54,294 nt of DNA from Spirochaetaceae bacterium (GCA_028820215.1 JAPPKD010000193.1:1-54294), one strand, 5' to 3'. Shown: positions 42,830 to 52,082, counted from the first letter of the stretch. Notes: generated by a model not told the origin, from the letters alone. Made by a program: numbers and translations.

Positions 42830-43553
42830 GGCGCGGGACCGGTTCCAGCGGCTCGGCCTTGATGCCGCGCACGCCGGGGATGATGCGCAGCGGCTTCGCC
42901 CAGCGCACGGCGTTGACCAGCACGCGGACGATCTCCGGCTGGTAGTAGATGGGGTACGTCTCGTGGCCGGGCTGGAAATAGAAGATCCTGCCGTTGCCGC
43001 GCCGGTAGGTGACGCCCGAACGGAACACCTCGCCCCCTTCGAACCAGGAGATGAAGATCAGCTCGTCGGGCCGCGGGATATCGAACCGCTCGCCGTACAG
43101 CTCCTCGTGCTCGATCTCGAAGTAGTCGCCGATCCCCTGCGTGATCGGATGGTTGGGCTCGATGTTCCAGACGCGCTCGCGCTCGCCGATCTCGCGGTGG
43201 CGGAGGCTGCAACGCGTGCCGAGCACCCGCGTCATGATCTTCGAGACGTGCGAGGAGTGCAGCAGGATCAGGCCCATGCCGTCGTTGGCGCGGAGCTGCA
43301 CCCGGTCGACGGTGGCATCGTCGACGCGGTCGTGTGCCTTGTGGCCCCACCAGATCAGCACGTCGGTGGCGTCGAGCCGCTCCTGCCACAGCCCCTGATC
43401 GGGCTGGTCCAGGCTGGCGGTGGTCACCGCCAGGTCGTCCTCGCGCCGCAGCCCCTCGGCGATCGCCTCGTGGATTCCGTGCGGGTACACCGCCGCGACC
43501 TCGGGATCCTCCCGTTCCTGGATGAACTCGCACCACACCGTCACGTTGATCAT
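42822..43553 (-). CDS. ThuA-like domain protein
   Basis: This 243-residue protein has the ThuA (trehalose-utilisation-like) glutamine-amidotransferase fold: MINVTVWCEF, DATDVLIWWGHKAHDRVDD, NDGMGLILLHSSHVSKIMT, WNIEPNHPITQGIGDYFEIE, and FRSGVTYRRGNGRIFYFQPG with HETYPIYYQPEIVRVLVNA. Such proteins sit in sugar utilisation operons in many bacteria and their activity is not settled. Here it lies between an IMPase-family gene (46 bases upstream) and the small ParD-like ORF. Confidence 0.88.
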   Translation of the reverse strand: MINVTVWCEFIQEREDPEVAAVYPHGIHEAIAEGLRREDDLAVTTASLDQPDQGLWQERLDATDVLIWWGHKAHDRVDDATVDRVQLRANDGMGLILLHSSHVSKIMTRVLGTRCSLRHREIGERERVWNIEPNHPITQGIGDYFEIEHEELYGERFDIPRPDELIFISWFEGGEVFRSGVTYRRGNGRIFYFQPGHETYPIYYQPEIVRVLVNAVRWAKPLRIIPGVRGIKAEPLEPVPRRG

Positions 43554-43599
43554 GGCGGTACCCTAATGGCATCGGGGTCGGGCGTCGATCTGCCGGCGC

Positions 43600-44358
43600 C
43601 TACCGCAGAGCTTCGAGCACCTCCCGGTGGAGGACGCCGTTACTGGCCACGAACGTGCCGCGGTGCACGGTTTCCACGCCGGCGGCGTCCGACCAGCGGC
43701 CGCCCGCCTCGGCGATGATGGCCGCCGCGGCGGCGCAGTCCCACGGGGCGTCGAGCAGGTTGACGCAGAAGTCGATGCGGCCGGTGGCCAGGCATACGTA
43801 CGAGTAGGCGTCCATGAACCCGTAGCTGTAGCCGGTGCGGCGCAGCAGCTCGAATAGGCGCGCGCCGATCGCCTCGTCGCAGCGCTGCAGGAAGCCCAGC
43901 CCGCTGCCGATCGCGTCGGCCACGGTCGCGGTCGCCGACACGCGCGCAGGCTCGCCGTTGCAGAAGGCGCCGCCTCCGCGGGTCGCCCAGCAGGTCAGGT
44001 CAAGGGCCGGCAGGTGGATGATGCCCAGCGCCAGGCCGGCCGCGTCCTCCAGCGCGATCAGCACCGCGTGCGTGACGATGCCCCTGATGTACGGTCGGGT
44101 GCCGTCCAGCGGATCGACGATCCAGGTGCGGCCGCTCGTCCCGGCGGCCGTGCCCGACTCCTCGCCCAGGAAGCCGTCGTCCGGGAATGCGCCGAGCAGC
44201 TCGCCGCGGATGAGCGCCTCGCAGCGGCGGTCCACCTCGGTCACCGGCGACTCGTCGGCCTTGAGGTCGACATCCTCGGCACCGCGCCGGGAGAGCTGGA
44301 TGGCGCCGGCCGCGCGGGCGACCTGCTTGGCGAGCTCCAGCTCGGCGTCGAACGGCAT
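43600..44358 (-). CDS. Inositol-monophosphatase family phosphatase
   Basis: The 252-residue protein contains the Mg-binding motifs FLGEESG, WIVDPLDGTRPYIRG and WDCAAAAAIIAEAGG of the IMPase/HisN/CysQ family. The substrate cannot be read from these; inositol-1-phosphate, histidinol phosphate or 3'-phosphoadenosine-5'-phosphate are all handled by close relatives. The PYIRGI variant after DGT is more like the histidinol-phosphatase HisN group (DGTRxFI) than classic SuhB (DGTxNF), a weak hint. It is 21 bases downstream of fabV and the same direction. Confidence 0.82.
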   Translation of the reverse strand: MPFDAELELAKQVARAAGAIQLSRRGAEDVDLKADESPVTEVDRRCEALIRGELLGAFPDDGFLGEESGTAAGTSGRTWIVDPLDGTRPYIRGIVTHAVLIALEDAAGLALGIIHLPALDLTCWATRGGGAFCNGEPARVSATATVADAIGSGLGFLQRCDEAIGARLFELLRRTGYSYGFMDAYSYVCLATGRIDFCVNLLDAPWDCAAAAAIIAEAGGRWSDAAGVETVHRGTFVASNGVLHREVLEALR

Positions 44359-44379
44359 CGTCCCCTCAGCCGCGGCCGA

Positions 44380-45576
44380 TCAGCCGTCGATCGACGGGAT
44401 CGCGACCGCAGGATCGACGTCCGCACCGTAGTCGATTCCCGGCATCCCGAAGCCGAACAAGCGCAGGAACTCGCGCTGGTAGCCTTCGACGTCCAGGATC
44501 TGCCGGAAGTCCTGCTCGGTTACCTGCTCCCAGCGCTCGCGCACGGCCGCTTGGACGGCGTTGGCCATCTCGTAGTCGTCCAGGCGGACGCGGCCGGCTT
44601 CGTCGACGGGGATGTCTTCGCCGGCGCACAGCCGCTCCCGGAACAGGCGGTCGATCTGTTCGATGCACCCCTCATCCGTGCCCCGCTCGCGAAGCAGAGG
44701 AGCGAGCATGGCAAGGTAGACCGCGACCGTCGGGATCGCCGCGCTGGCCTGCGTCACCAGGGCGCGGTTGACCGACAGCAGCGCCCGGCCGCCGCCCGGA
44801 CGAAGCCGCGCATCAAGCTCGTCGGCGGTTCGTTGCAGGTTCTCCTTGGCCTTTCCGATGGTGCCGTCGCGGTAGATCGGCCAAGTGTGCTCCGGACCCA
44901 GGTAGGTGTAGGCGAGGGTGCGGCACCGCGGAGCGAGCGCGCCCGCTGCGTCCAGCGCGTCGATCCAGCGCCGCCAGTCGTCGCCGCCCATGACCGCCAC
45001 GGTGTCCTCCACTTCCTGATCCGTAGCCGGCTCGATGCTGGCATCGCCCAGGGCGCCCGAGCGGGCGTCGATGGTCTTGCCGGCGAACGGCTCGCCGATC
45101 GGCTTGATGACCGAGTTGAAGGTCTCGCCGCTCTCCGGGTGCACGCGGCGCGGTGAGGCCAGGCTGTAGACGACCAGGTCGACCGAGCCGTCCAAGTGGG
45201 TGCGGACCAGGTCGAGCACGCGCTCCTTTGCCTCGTCGGCGAAGGCGTCGCCGTTGTAGCTCCACGCGCCAATTCCGGCGTCAGCCGCCGCCCGCTCGAA
45301 CGCCGCGGTGTTGTACCAGCCGGCCGAGGCGGGCCGCCTGCCGGAGCCGGGCCGCTCGAAGAATGCGCCGACCGTCCGCGCGCCGCAGCCGAACGCCGCG
45401 ACGATCCGCGACGCCAGCCCGTAGCCGGTGGAGGCGCCGACCACCAGCACCGAGCGCGGACCGTCGATGGGGCCGCGCTCCCGCACGTGGGCGATCTGCT
45501 CGCCGACGTTCGCGGCGCAGCCGTCGGGGTGCGCCGTCATGCAGATGAAGCCACGCACACGGGGTTCGATGATCAT
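44380..45576 (-). CDS. fabV: Trans-2-enoyl-ACP/CoA reductase FabV
   Basis: The 398-residue reductase performs the last step of fatty-acid elongation. It has MIIEPRVRGFICMTAHPDGC, the NAD-binding VVGASTGYGLASRIVAAFG, LVVYSLASPRRVHPESG, and the FabV active-site spacing Tyr235-x8-Lys244 in WPIYRDGTIGKAK. FabV is the triclosan-insensitive enoyl reductase type, known from Vibrio and Treponema among others. Its ATG overlaps the stop of the trmH gene. No other fatty-acid synthesis gene is nearby. Confidence 0.92.
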   Translation of the reverse strand: MIIEPRVRGFICMTAHPDGCAANVGEQIAHVRERGPIDGPRSVLVVGASTGYGLASRIVAAFGCGARTVGAFFERPGSGRRPASAGWYNTAAFERAAADAGIGAWSYNGDAFADEAKERVLDLVRTHLDGSVDLVVYSLASPRRVHPESGETFNSVIKPIGEPFAGKTIDARSGALGDASIEPATDQEVEDTVAVMGGDDWRRWIDALDAAGALAPRCRTLAYTYLGPEHTWPIYRDGTIGKAKENLQRTADELDARLRPGGGRALLSVNRALVTQASAAIPTVAVYLAMLAPLLRERGTDEGCIEQIDRLFRERLCAGEDIPVDEAGRVRLDDYEMANAVQAAVRERWEQVTEQDFRQILDVEGYQREFLRLFGFGMPGIDYGADVDPAVAIPSIDG

Positions 45577-46337
45577 GCGTCCGAACCCTCATGGCTCGCG
45601 CAGCCGATGTCAAACGAATCGTCGCCGAGGGCGCGCCGCAGCAAAGCTCCCGCGCTCGGCAGGGAGCGCACCGCGTAGCGCGCCGCCAGGATGAGCCGCT
45701 GGTCGGCCGTGAGCTCGCCATCGCCGCCATGAGCTGCCGCGCGCGAACGGCGCGCGTGCTGCAGCACCATCGCCACGGCCACGCTGATGTTGAAGCTGCG
45801 CGTGAACCCGGCCATAGGGATCGAGAACCAGCCGTCGGCCGCCTGCGCCGTCGCGTCAGTGACGCCGGCGTGCTCGTTGCCGAACACCACCGCAGTCGGC
45901 CGCGAGAAGTCCACCTGGTCGATGGTCGGCCCGTCGCCGACGCGAGTCACCAACACCCGGTAGCCGTCCCCGCGCAGGCGCTCGAGCCAGGGGTCGCCGG
46001 CGTTCCACCACGCGACCTCCAGCCACTTGTCCGCGCCTTGGGTGACGCGATTGGGCGGTCGGGCCGGGGCTCCCGGGTCGGCAGCCGCCCTGATGACCTG
46101 CACGACCGGGAAGCCGATCCCTTCGCAGGTGCGCAGCACCGCGGCGATGTTGCCGTCGTCGTGCACATGCTCCATAACCGTCGCCACCGCGAAACTCCGG
46201 CCGGCTGCCACCTCCCGGATTCTTTGCCGGCGCGCGGGTGTCAGGTGCTGGGCAAGCGCCGACCAGACGGCTGCCGCGGGAAGCGCTGCGCCGTCCACCT
46301 CGACAGTGTCAGAATGGGGAAATGGGTCCGAGCTCAT
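45573..46337 (-). CDS. SpoU/TrmH family RNA 2'-O-methyltransferase
   Basis: The 254-residue trefoil-knot methyltransferase has motif 1 VMEHVHDDGNIAAVLRTCEG, motif 2 VVFGNEHAGVTD and motif 3 SIPMAGFTRSFNISVAVAMV. The order and the SFNISVAVA ending fit TrmH (tRNA Gm18) best among SpoU enzymes, including the C-terminal helical tail after the knot. It is translationally coupled to fabV, an odd functional pair but a tight one. It diverges from the secreted-protein gene. Confidence 0.85.
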   Translation of the reverse strand: MSSDPFPHSDTVEVDGAALPAAAVWSALAQHLTPARRQRIREVAAGRSFAVATVMEHVHDDGNIAAVLRTCEGIGFPVVQVIRAAADPGAPARPPNRVTQGADKWLEVAWWNAGDPWLERLRGDGYRVLVTRVGDGPTIDQVDFSRPTAVVFGNEHAGVTDATAQAADGWFSIPMAGFTRSFNISVAVAMVLQHARRSRAAAHGGDGELTADQRLILAARYAVRSLPSAGALLRRALGDDSFDIGCASHEGSDA

Positions 46338-46408
46338 CGGCGTGTCCAGGGATGGGCAGGGTACGGACCCCGCGCGCCGGCGTCACCACCGACATCCGGC
46401 CTTCTGCC

Positions 46409-47095
46409 GTGCGGGCTTCCGTGCGCACCCTGCGCGCCTGCGGCACCGCACTGCTGCTGGCCGCCACCGCCTCCCAGGCGGGCGCCGACGCCCTCTGGGA
46501 GCGGGCCGTCGCCATGGCCGCGGCCACCGGACACCTGGTTCCCGGCACCATGGTGACGCATACGCAGGAGCACTCCGCGGACGGCAAGCTCAGATCGACG
46601 CGTGAGACCGTCATGCGAGCGCGGGTGGTCGACGGCGAACTGACCTACGAGCTGGTGCGCGACGTCAAGGACGGGGAGGCGCTCGAGCACGCCGAGGAGG
46701 CCGACGGCAGGACCGGTGCCAGCTCCGCTCGCTTCTCCGACGCGTTCCAGGCTGACCTGTTGGCCATGACGGGCGCCGAGCGGATGGGCGAACGGCGCAC
46801 GATCCGCGGGCAACCGGCGATCGGCTACCGCATCGAGCAGCCCGAGGAGCTGTACACCATCCGCGGGCAGCTCTGGGTCTCGGAGGACGGCGCTCCCCTG
46901 GAGCTGAACTATACGGTCGATCCGCTGCCGCGCTCGGTGCGCGGCATTGCCATCCTCGCGACCTACGAACTGCGGGACGGGCTCGCGCTGGTCACGGAGG
47001 TCACCGTCCAGGTCGCCGTCAGCGTCACCTTCCTCTACCGCCGGCTGTACACGATCACGGTCGATCTGGACGACTACTTCGATCCCGACGCCTGA
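46409..47095 (+). CDS. Secreted protein of unknown function
   Basis: The product (228 residues from this start) has a signal peptide with hydrophobic core GTALLLAATASQAG and likely cleavage before DALWERA. The mature part is rich in beta strands (GTMVTHTQEHSADGKLRSTR, TYELVRDVKDGEAL, YTIRGQLWVSEDGAPLELNY), similar in feel to periplasmic LolA/LolB-like sandwich proteins, but I do not recognise a family. The GTG at 46409 gives a normal signal peptide; ATGs at 46322 or 46352 would lengthen the N-region. It diverges from trmH. Confidence 0.6.
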   Translation: MRASVRTLRACGTALLLAATASQAGADALWERAVAMAAATGHLVPGTMVTHTQEHSADGKLRSTRETVMRARVVDGELTYELVRDVKDGEALEHAEEADGRTGASSARFSDAFQADLLAMTGAERMGERRTIRGQPAIGYRIEQPEELYTIRGQLWVSEDGAPLELNYTVDPLPRSVRGIAILATYELRDGLALVTEVTVQVAVSVTFLYRRLYTITVDLDDYFDPDA

Positions 47096-47152
47096 CCGAC
47101 GGCAGCGAGGTCGAAAGCGCCGCCGCCCGCACCGACGTTAACCCTCGCGAAC

Positions 47153-48748
47153 GTGCAAACGGACACGGGAGCGGTGGATCACCGCTACGAGGATCCGGTG
47201 GAGGCGGAGGCGCACGCCACGTTCGGGGTGCCCTACCTCTACCCGGCGCAGCGGCTGGTCGTGGACAACATCCTGGACGGCTGCAGCCAGATCGTGCTGA
47301 TGCCGACCGGCGGCGGCAAGTCGCTGTGCTTCCAGCTTCCCGCGCGCCTGCTGGCCGGTCCGACGATGGTCATCGTGCCGCTACTCTCGCTGCTGCAGGA
47401 CCAGCTCCGGCGGCTGCGCGGGGGGCCGCTGCGGGTCGCGGCGCTGATGGGCGCCCAGGAGATGCCGGAGCGCCGGCAGATCCTGCACGGGCTGGCGGAG
47501 CGGGAGATCGACGTGCTGTTCACCACGCCGGAGGCCCTGACCGGCCGCTTCGGGGAGCAACTCCCCAGCCTGAGCATCTCCCACTGTGTGATCGACGAGG
47601 CGCACTGCATCTCGGAGTGGGGCGACCGCTTCCGGCCCGCCTACGTGGAGCTGGGCGCGGTGATCCGCGCCGCCGGCATACCGGTCGTGAGCTCCTTCAC
47701 CGCCACCGCCAGCGGCCGCATCGTCCGCCGCATCCGGGAGGTGATCTACGCCGATGCCCCCGTTTCGGTGGTCTCGGTCGATCCCGATCGCACCAACCTG
47801 CGTTACTCGGTCCGGCAGGTCCTGTCCAGGAGGCGCGCCCTGCTCGAGTGCGCCGAGACGATGGCGCGCCCGCTGATCGCCTTCGCGTCCAGCCGCGGCG
47901 GCACCGAGCACTACGCCCGCCACCTGCATGCCGCGGGCATCGCCTCCGCCCGCTTCTACCACGCCGGCCTGGACGCCGACGAACGGCGGGCGATCGAGCA
48001 GTGGTTCTTCGACTCCTCCGACGGGGTGCTGGTGGCGACCTCCGCCTACGGGATGGGCGTGGACAAGGGCGACATCCGCTCTGCCGTACACCTGGAGCCC
48101 CCGCCGTCGATGGAGGCGTACCTGCAGGAGGCGGGACGCGCCGGGCGCGACGGCCGTCCGGCGGAGGCACTGCTCCTGCACGCCGCTGGAGCCGAGCGGC
48201 GCCGGCTGGAGACGATGGCGCCGGCCGACCGGCGGCGTTACACCGGCATGCTGGACTACGCGGCGTCCCGCCGCTGCCGGCGCGAGCAGCTCCTGGCGCC
48301 GTTCACCGATGGCGAGGTGGCGTGCAGCGGCTGCGACGTCTGCGACCGGGAGGTGACCGGGCCGCCTCCGGAGGCCGCCGGGATCGCCGACCTCGTGCGC
48401 CGCCACCGGGGCCGCTTCGGCCTGCGCGAGACGGCGCTGCTGCTGGGCGGTCAGCCCACGTACGAGGCGGAGGCCATGGGGCTGCGCCGCACGCGCGGCT
48501 TCGGCTACCTGCGCGGCTGGCGGGAGGCGGAGATCGACGAGGCGCTGGCGGCGCTGCTGGCTGCCGGGACGATCGAACGCCGGCGGCGCGGCTTCGTGCC
48601 AGCTCGCCTGTGCGCGCCGCGCCGCCGCTCGCTGCAGCCGGTGCTGAACGCCATGCCCTCGGGTGAAGCGGCGCACGCGGAATCGTCCGGCTCAGGCTCC
48701 GTCGGGTGCGCCGGAGGGATCCCAACTTGGATGCGCGCGCAACGGTGA
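47153..48748 (+). CDS. recQ: RecQ-family ATP-dependent DNA helicase
   Basis: The 531-residue SF2 helicase has LYPAQRLVVDNIL (motif 0), LMPTGGGKSLCFQLPA (Walker A), VIVPLLSLLQDQLRRL, VIDEAHCISEWGDRFRPAY (DEAH), FTATAS, ARFYHAGLD, VLVATSAYGMGVDKGDIR and QEAGRAGRDGRPAEALLL. A zinc site follows (Cys in SRRCRREQLL and CSGCDVC). The C-terminal winged-helix part is short and no HRDC domain is evident, so it is smaller than E. coli RecQ (about 610). GTG start. It unwinds 3'-tailed DNA in recombination and fork repair. Confidence 0.9.
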   Translation: MQTDTGAVDHRYEDPVEAEAHATFGVPYLYPAQRLVVDNILDGCSQIVLMPTGGGKSLCFQLPARLLAGPTMVIVPLLSLLQDQLRRLRGGPLRVAALMGAQEMPERRQILHGLAEREIDVLFTTPEALTGRFGEQLPSLSISHCVIDEAHCISEWGDRFRPAYVELGAVIRAAGIPVVSSFTATASGRIVRRIREVIYADAPVSVVSVDPDRTNLRYSVRQVLSRRRALLECAETMARPLIAFASSRGGTEHYARHLHAAGIASARFYHAGLDADERRAIEQWFFDSSDGVLVATSAYGMGVDKGDIRSAVHLEPPPSMEAYLQEAGRAGRDGRPAEALLLHAAGAERRRLETMAPADRRRYTGMLDYAASRRCRREQLLAPFTDGEVACSGCDVCDREVTGPPPEAAGIADLVRRHRGRFGLRETALLLGGQPTYEAEAMGLRRTRGFGYLRGWREAEIDEALAALLAAGTIERRRRGFVPARLCAPRRRSLQPVLNAMPSGEAAHAESSGSGSVGCAGGIPTWMRAQR

Positions 48749-48762
48749 GCTACCCTTGGTGC

Positions 48763-49773
48763 ATGGCCGCTGCGGAAAGCGCCTCCGTACCCGCTGCCGG
48801 ACCCGCTGCCGGAACACTGCCCACCCGACACGCAGACGGCCCGGCCGTTCGGCCGCGCACCGCCCCCGAGCCGCCGGCGTTCCCGGGCTGCACGCCCGTC
48901 CACCTGCCGCCCGCCGAGCTCGAGTCCTTCGACCGGCGCCTGGAATACTGGGAGGCGGCCACCGAGACCGCCTGGATCTGCGAGCCGGTCAGTCCCTATC
49001 ACGAACGCCCGTCGCGTCTCCTGCCTCAGTTGGCGGTTTCCATAGCCAGAGTGCGCGGCTCGCGCATCGAGTGCTACGGCTCCATGGACCTGCTGCTGCG
49101 CGACCACCGCGGCCGGCCGCAGAGCATCATGCAGGCCGACGAGTCCCTGTACCTGCATCCCGACCGCGCCAGAATGCCGGACGCCGCCATGGTGGTGGGC
49201 CAGGACGACTTCCCCGACGTGGTGCTGGAAGTCGACCACACCACCGACGCCCGCCGCGGCAAGCTGCCGCTCTACGAGTCGTGGGGGTTCCCGGAGGTGT
49301 GGGTGGACGTGCCGGAGGCGCCGTCGCCGAGCCGGCCGCGGTCGCGGCGGCCGGGGTTGAACATCCATCTGCTGGAAGGCGGCCGCTACCGGGAGGCGGC
49401 CGAGAGCCGTGCGTTCCCCGGCTGGACGGCGGCGGAGATCCACGCGGCGCTGAACGAGCCGGCGCCGTCGACGCAGACCAGCGCCGTGCTGGAGCGGGTC
49501 GGCGCAGCGCTCGGCGCGCGTGAAGGCACCGGACCGGACGACGACCCGCTGCTGCGCTCGCAGCGGCGGCAGGGGTTCGAGCGCGGCCGTGCGGAAGCCC
49601 GCGCGGAGATGGTCCGCCAGATACTGCGGTCGCGGGGCATCGAGGTCTCGGCGGGGTTCCCCGGCGACGCGGCGGCGTTCGCCGCAGCGACGGAGGCCGT
49701 GCTCCTTGCGGGGGCATTCGCCTGCACGGATCAGGCGGACTTCCTTGCCGCACTCGCTCGCGCGGATCGTTGA
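48763..49773 (+). CDS. Uma2/DUF820-family PD-(D/E)xK endonuclease-like protein
   Basis: The 336-residue protein has an Ala/Pro-rich N-terminus, then IECYGSMDLLLRDHRGRPQS, ADESLYLHPDRARMPDAAMV, and the nuclease-fold core DFPDVVLEVDHTTDARRGKL with LPLYESWGFPEVWVDVPE. The EVD-x(n)-RRGK segment corresponds to the E-x-D/K catalytic layout of Uma2 proteins. This family is hugely expanded in cyanobacteria and some other phyla; function is unknown. The ATG at 48763 was preferred; a start at 48706 would overlap recQ. It is longer at the C-terminus than the usual 190-residue member. Confidence 0.75.
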   Translation: MAAAESASVPAAGPAAGTLPTRHADGPAVRPRTAPEPPAFPGCTPVHLPPAELESFDRRLEYWEAATETAWICEPVSPYHERPSRLLPQLAVSIARVRGSRIECYGSMDLLLRDHRGRPQSIMQADESLYLHPDRARMPDAAMVVGQDDFPDVVLEVDHTTDARRGKLPLYESWGFPEVWVDVPEAPSPSRPRSRRPGLNIHLLEGGRYREAAESRAFPGWTAAEIHAALNEPAPSTQTSAVLERVGAALGAREGTGPDDDPLLRSQRRQGFERGRAEARAEMVRQILRSRGIEVSAGFPGDAAAFAAATEAVLLAGAFACTDQADFLAALARADR

Positions 49774-49820
49774 CAGCCGGCCCGGCCGGTCGCGCCGCGC
49801 CCCGTCAGACTGCGGGAGCT

Positions 49821-50010
49821 TCAGTCGAGCTCGGCCCGGAAGCGCACGCCCCCCGCTCAGGTCCCCGCCGAACTCCCACGTGAGCGCCAGGTGCGAGGGC
49901 CGCACGCACGCCGTGACCATGCCGCCTGCATTGCCCTCCAACTGGTAGCGACCGCCCGGCGCGAGATCGCCGGTGATCGGGAGCCTCGACATCGAAGTCC
50001 ATGGCTGATG
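49821..50010 (-). pseudogene. Fragment of an SRPBCC (AHSA1-like) protein gene
   Basis: The leftward frame reads MSRLPITGDLAPGGRYQLEG then NAGGMVTACVRPSHLALTWE and FGGDLSGG. This is the middle of an AHSA1-type SRPBCC domain, where a GGRYQLEGNAGG strand pair is followed by a W-E-(F/Y)-G-G strand. After GGDLS the frame shifts, and VRFRAELD with a stop follows in another frame, at 49821. Upstream (toward 50010) the frame continues only as HQPWTS without a start. Both ends of the domain are missing, so this is a relic. It is the only coding trace in the 400-base stretch between the Uma2 and permease genes. Confidence 0.55.
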
Positions 50011-50155
50011 GTACCCGCGCCGACGACGGCCGTCTTCGCTGCCTGACCTGGTTCCGCCCGCTTCCCATGCAGAGCGAAGCCGTTGTAAAAGAGTCCTCTT
50101 CCTTCACAGCAACGACTTCGTCATCCGTCCCCCGCGACGGCGCGGGAGGGTCGGG

Positions 50156-50187
50156 CGAGGTCGGCGTCCTGGCCCCATTCAGGAGAT
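50156..50187 (+). promoter_or_regulatory. Shared leader, copy 1, with the permease A1 ribosome site
   Basis: The bases from CGAGGTCGGCGTCCT through CAGGAGAT recur at 52047-52077 in front of the ABC ATPase gene with few changes. This copy ends in AGGAG (50181-50185), seven bases before the ATG of permease A1. The match continues into the first codons (MSSS in both proteins). It may be a conserved translation-control leader or simply the scar of the locus duplication. Confidence 0.55.
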
Positions 50188-50192
50188 TCACG

Positions 50193-51053
50193 ATGTCGTC
50201 CTCCGCGCCACCGGTGCGCACCCGCGCCGACAGGAGACCCGGCAGGTACGCCGCGGTGGCCTCCGTCCGCCTTCGCGCGATCCTGCAGTATCGCGCCGCG
50301 GCGCTCGCCGCCGTGGCCACACAGGTGTTCTGGGGACTGCTGCGCCTGATGATCCTGGACGGCTTCTACCGCAGCGATCCGGGGGCCAGCGACTTCTCGA
50401 CCGTCCACCTGGTCTCCTGCGTCTGGCTGGGGCAGGCGCTGTTCGGGCTGTTCCCGATGAACGTCGACCCGCTGGCGTCCGAGCGGATCCGCAGTGGGGC
50501 CGTCGCCTACGAACTGCTCCGCCCGCTCGACCTGTACGCCAACTGGGGCGTCAGCGTCATCGGCTGGAGGATCGGCAGGACCGCGCTGCGCGCGGTGCCG
50601 TTGCTGCTGTTCGCGGCCGTGCTGCTGCCGCTCATCGGCGCCCCGAGTTGGGCCCTCGACGCGCCGGCGAGCGTCGCCGCGGCGCTGGGCTTCGCGGTCG
50701 CGATCGCGCTGGGCGTGCTGACCGGCATGGCGATCACGCTGCTCGGCCAGACGATCATGCTGTGGACACTCAGCTCCACCGGCTGGAACGCGATCCTGCC
50801 CCTGGCCTCATGGATCTGCTCCGGCATGGTCGTGCCGCTGCCCTACCTGCCCGACGTGGCACGGACGGTGCTGGAGCTGCTGCCGTTCGCGGGGCTGATC
50901 GACACGCCGTTCCGGATCTACTCGGGACACCTGGCCGGCGCCGAGGCACTGCGCGCGTTGCTGGTGCAGGCGGCGTGGGTGGTGGCCCTGATGGCCGCCG
51001 GCCACCGCCTGATGGGGCTCGGGATTCGCAAGGTGGTCATCCAGGGTGGCTGA
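50193..51053 (+). CDS. ABC-2 family permease A1
   Basis: This 286-residue integral membrane protein has six or so helices and the family blocks ILQYRAAALAAVATQVFWGL, AYELLRPLDLYANWGVSVIG, SSTGWNAILPLASWICSGMV and GLIDTPFRIYSGHL. It is a close paralogue of A2 at 53087-53920 over nearly the whole length. It lacks A2's start and instead carries about 12 extra residues (MSSSAPPVRTRA) that resemble the start of the ATPase. It is the membrane half of an exporter with the B1 permease; the ATP-binding partner is probably the ATPase at 52083. The ATG at 50193 has AGGAG upstream. Confidence 0.85.
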   Translation: MSSSAPPVRTRADRRPGRYAAVASVRLRAILQYRAAALAAVATQVFWGLLRLMILDGFYRSDPGASDFSTVHLVSCVWLGQALFGLFPMNVDPLASERIRSGAVAYELLRPLDLYANWGVSVIGWRIGRTALRAVPLLLFAAVLLPLIGAPSWALDAPASVAAALGFAVAIALGVLTGMAITLLGQTIMLWTLSSTGWNAILPLASWICSGMVVPLPYLPDVARTVLELLPFAGLIDTPFRIYSGHLAGAEALRALLVQAAWVVALMAAGHRLMGLGIRKVVIQGG

Positions 51054-51933
51054 TCCAGGAATGGCTAGACGGGAGGACCGCGCCGTGGCCGCCGGCCTGG
51101 ACACGAAGCCGCGGGGACTCCCGAGGACCGGTCCGGGAACGCTGCGCATGGCCGTGCGCTACGCGGCTGCCAACCTGCGTGCGGAGATGCAATACCGCTC
51201 GTCGTTCCTGATGGACTCGCTCGGCACATTGCTGTCGGCGGGGGTGGAGTTCCTGGGCATCTGGGCGCTGTTCAGCCGCTTCGGGAGCATCAGGGGTTGG
51301 ACGTTGGCGGAGGTGGCGCTCTTCTACGGACTGGTCCACGTCGTATTCGCGGTGGCCGAGGCGATCGGGCGCGGATTCGACCTGTTCGGCCCGCTGATCA
51401 AGGAGGGGGCGCTCGACCGTGTGCTGTTGCGGCCGCGCTCGACGCTGCTGCAGGTGCTGGGCAGCAGCCTCGCTCCGAAGCGGATCGGCCGGCTGCTGCA
51501 AGGATCCGTGGTGCTCGGCTGGGCGCTCTCCGCCCTGGAAGGCGGCCCCTCGCCCGGCGACGTCGCGCTGCTTCTGTGGGCGTTCACGGGTGGCGTTGCC
51601 GCCTACTTCGCCCTGCTCATGCTCTCCGCCGTCCTGTCGTTCTGGACCACCGAGACGCTGGAGCTGTTCGCCATCGTCACCCACGGCGGCGTGGAGACCA
51701 CGCAGTATCCGATCCCGGTGTTCCACCGCGCGCTCCGGTACCTGTTCCTGTTCGTGGTGCCGATCGGCAGCGTCACGTACTTCCCGGTCGTGCATGTCCT
51801 GGGCCGCCCGGATCCGCTCGGCACGCCGGTGGCCGTCGCCTGGCTCGCCCCGATGGCCGGGTTCATCTTTCTTGCCTTGACCGCCGTCCTGTGGCAGCTC
51901 GGCGTGCGGCGCTACACCTCGACCGGCTCGTAG
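51046..51933 (+). CDS. ABC-2 family permease B1
   Basis: The 295-residue partner permease contains EMQYRSSFLMDSLGTLLSAG, SRFGSIRGWTLAEVALFYGL, GPLIKEGALDRVLLRPRSTL, and five to six helices ending ALTAVLWQLGVRRYTSTGS. The GTG start at 51046 lies inside the A1 stop (GTGGCTGA). The same 8-base overlap occurs between A2 and B2 (GTGGATGA), so the GTG is supported over the ATG at 51061. A and B permeases form a heterodimer in exporters of this type. Substrate is unknown; lipid, polysaccharide or drug export are all seen in the family. Confidence 0.85.
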   Translation: MADPGMARREDRAVAAGLDTKPRGLPRTGPGTLRMAVRYAAANLRAEMQYRSSFLMDSLGTLLSAGVEFLGIWALFSRFGSIRGWTLAEVALFYGLVHVVFAVAEAIGRGFDLFGPLIKEGALDRVLLRPRSTLLQVLGSSLAPKRIGRLLQGSVVLGWALSALEGGPSPGDVALLLWAFTGGVAAYFALLMLSAVLSFWTTETLELFAIVTHGGVETTQYPIPVFHRALRYLFLFVVPIGSVTYFPVVHVLGRPDPLGTPVAVAWLAPMAGFIFLALTAVLWQLGVRRYTSTGS

Positions 51934-52046
51934 CGGCGATCGCCGCGCTTCCATCGGCTGCGCCGTTGCGGTAACGTCGCCGTTCGCCTCCTTCGCCTTG
52001 ACGGCCTCGTGATCCGCTGCCCGGACCGGTGCCGGGCGGCGACGGA

Positions 52047-52077
52047 CGAGGTCGGCGTCCTTGACCGATCAGGAGAT
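52047..52077 (+). promoter_or_regulatory. Shared leader, copy 2, with the ABC ATPase ribosome site
   Basis: This is the second copy of the leader described at 50156-50187, ending in AGGAG (52071-52075) seven bases before the ATPase ATG. The two copies differ by a few substitutions and one length change in the CC-AT segment. The 113 bases between permease B1 and this element show no gene. Confidence 0.55.
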
Positions 52078-52082
52078 GTCGC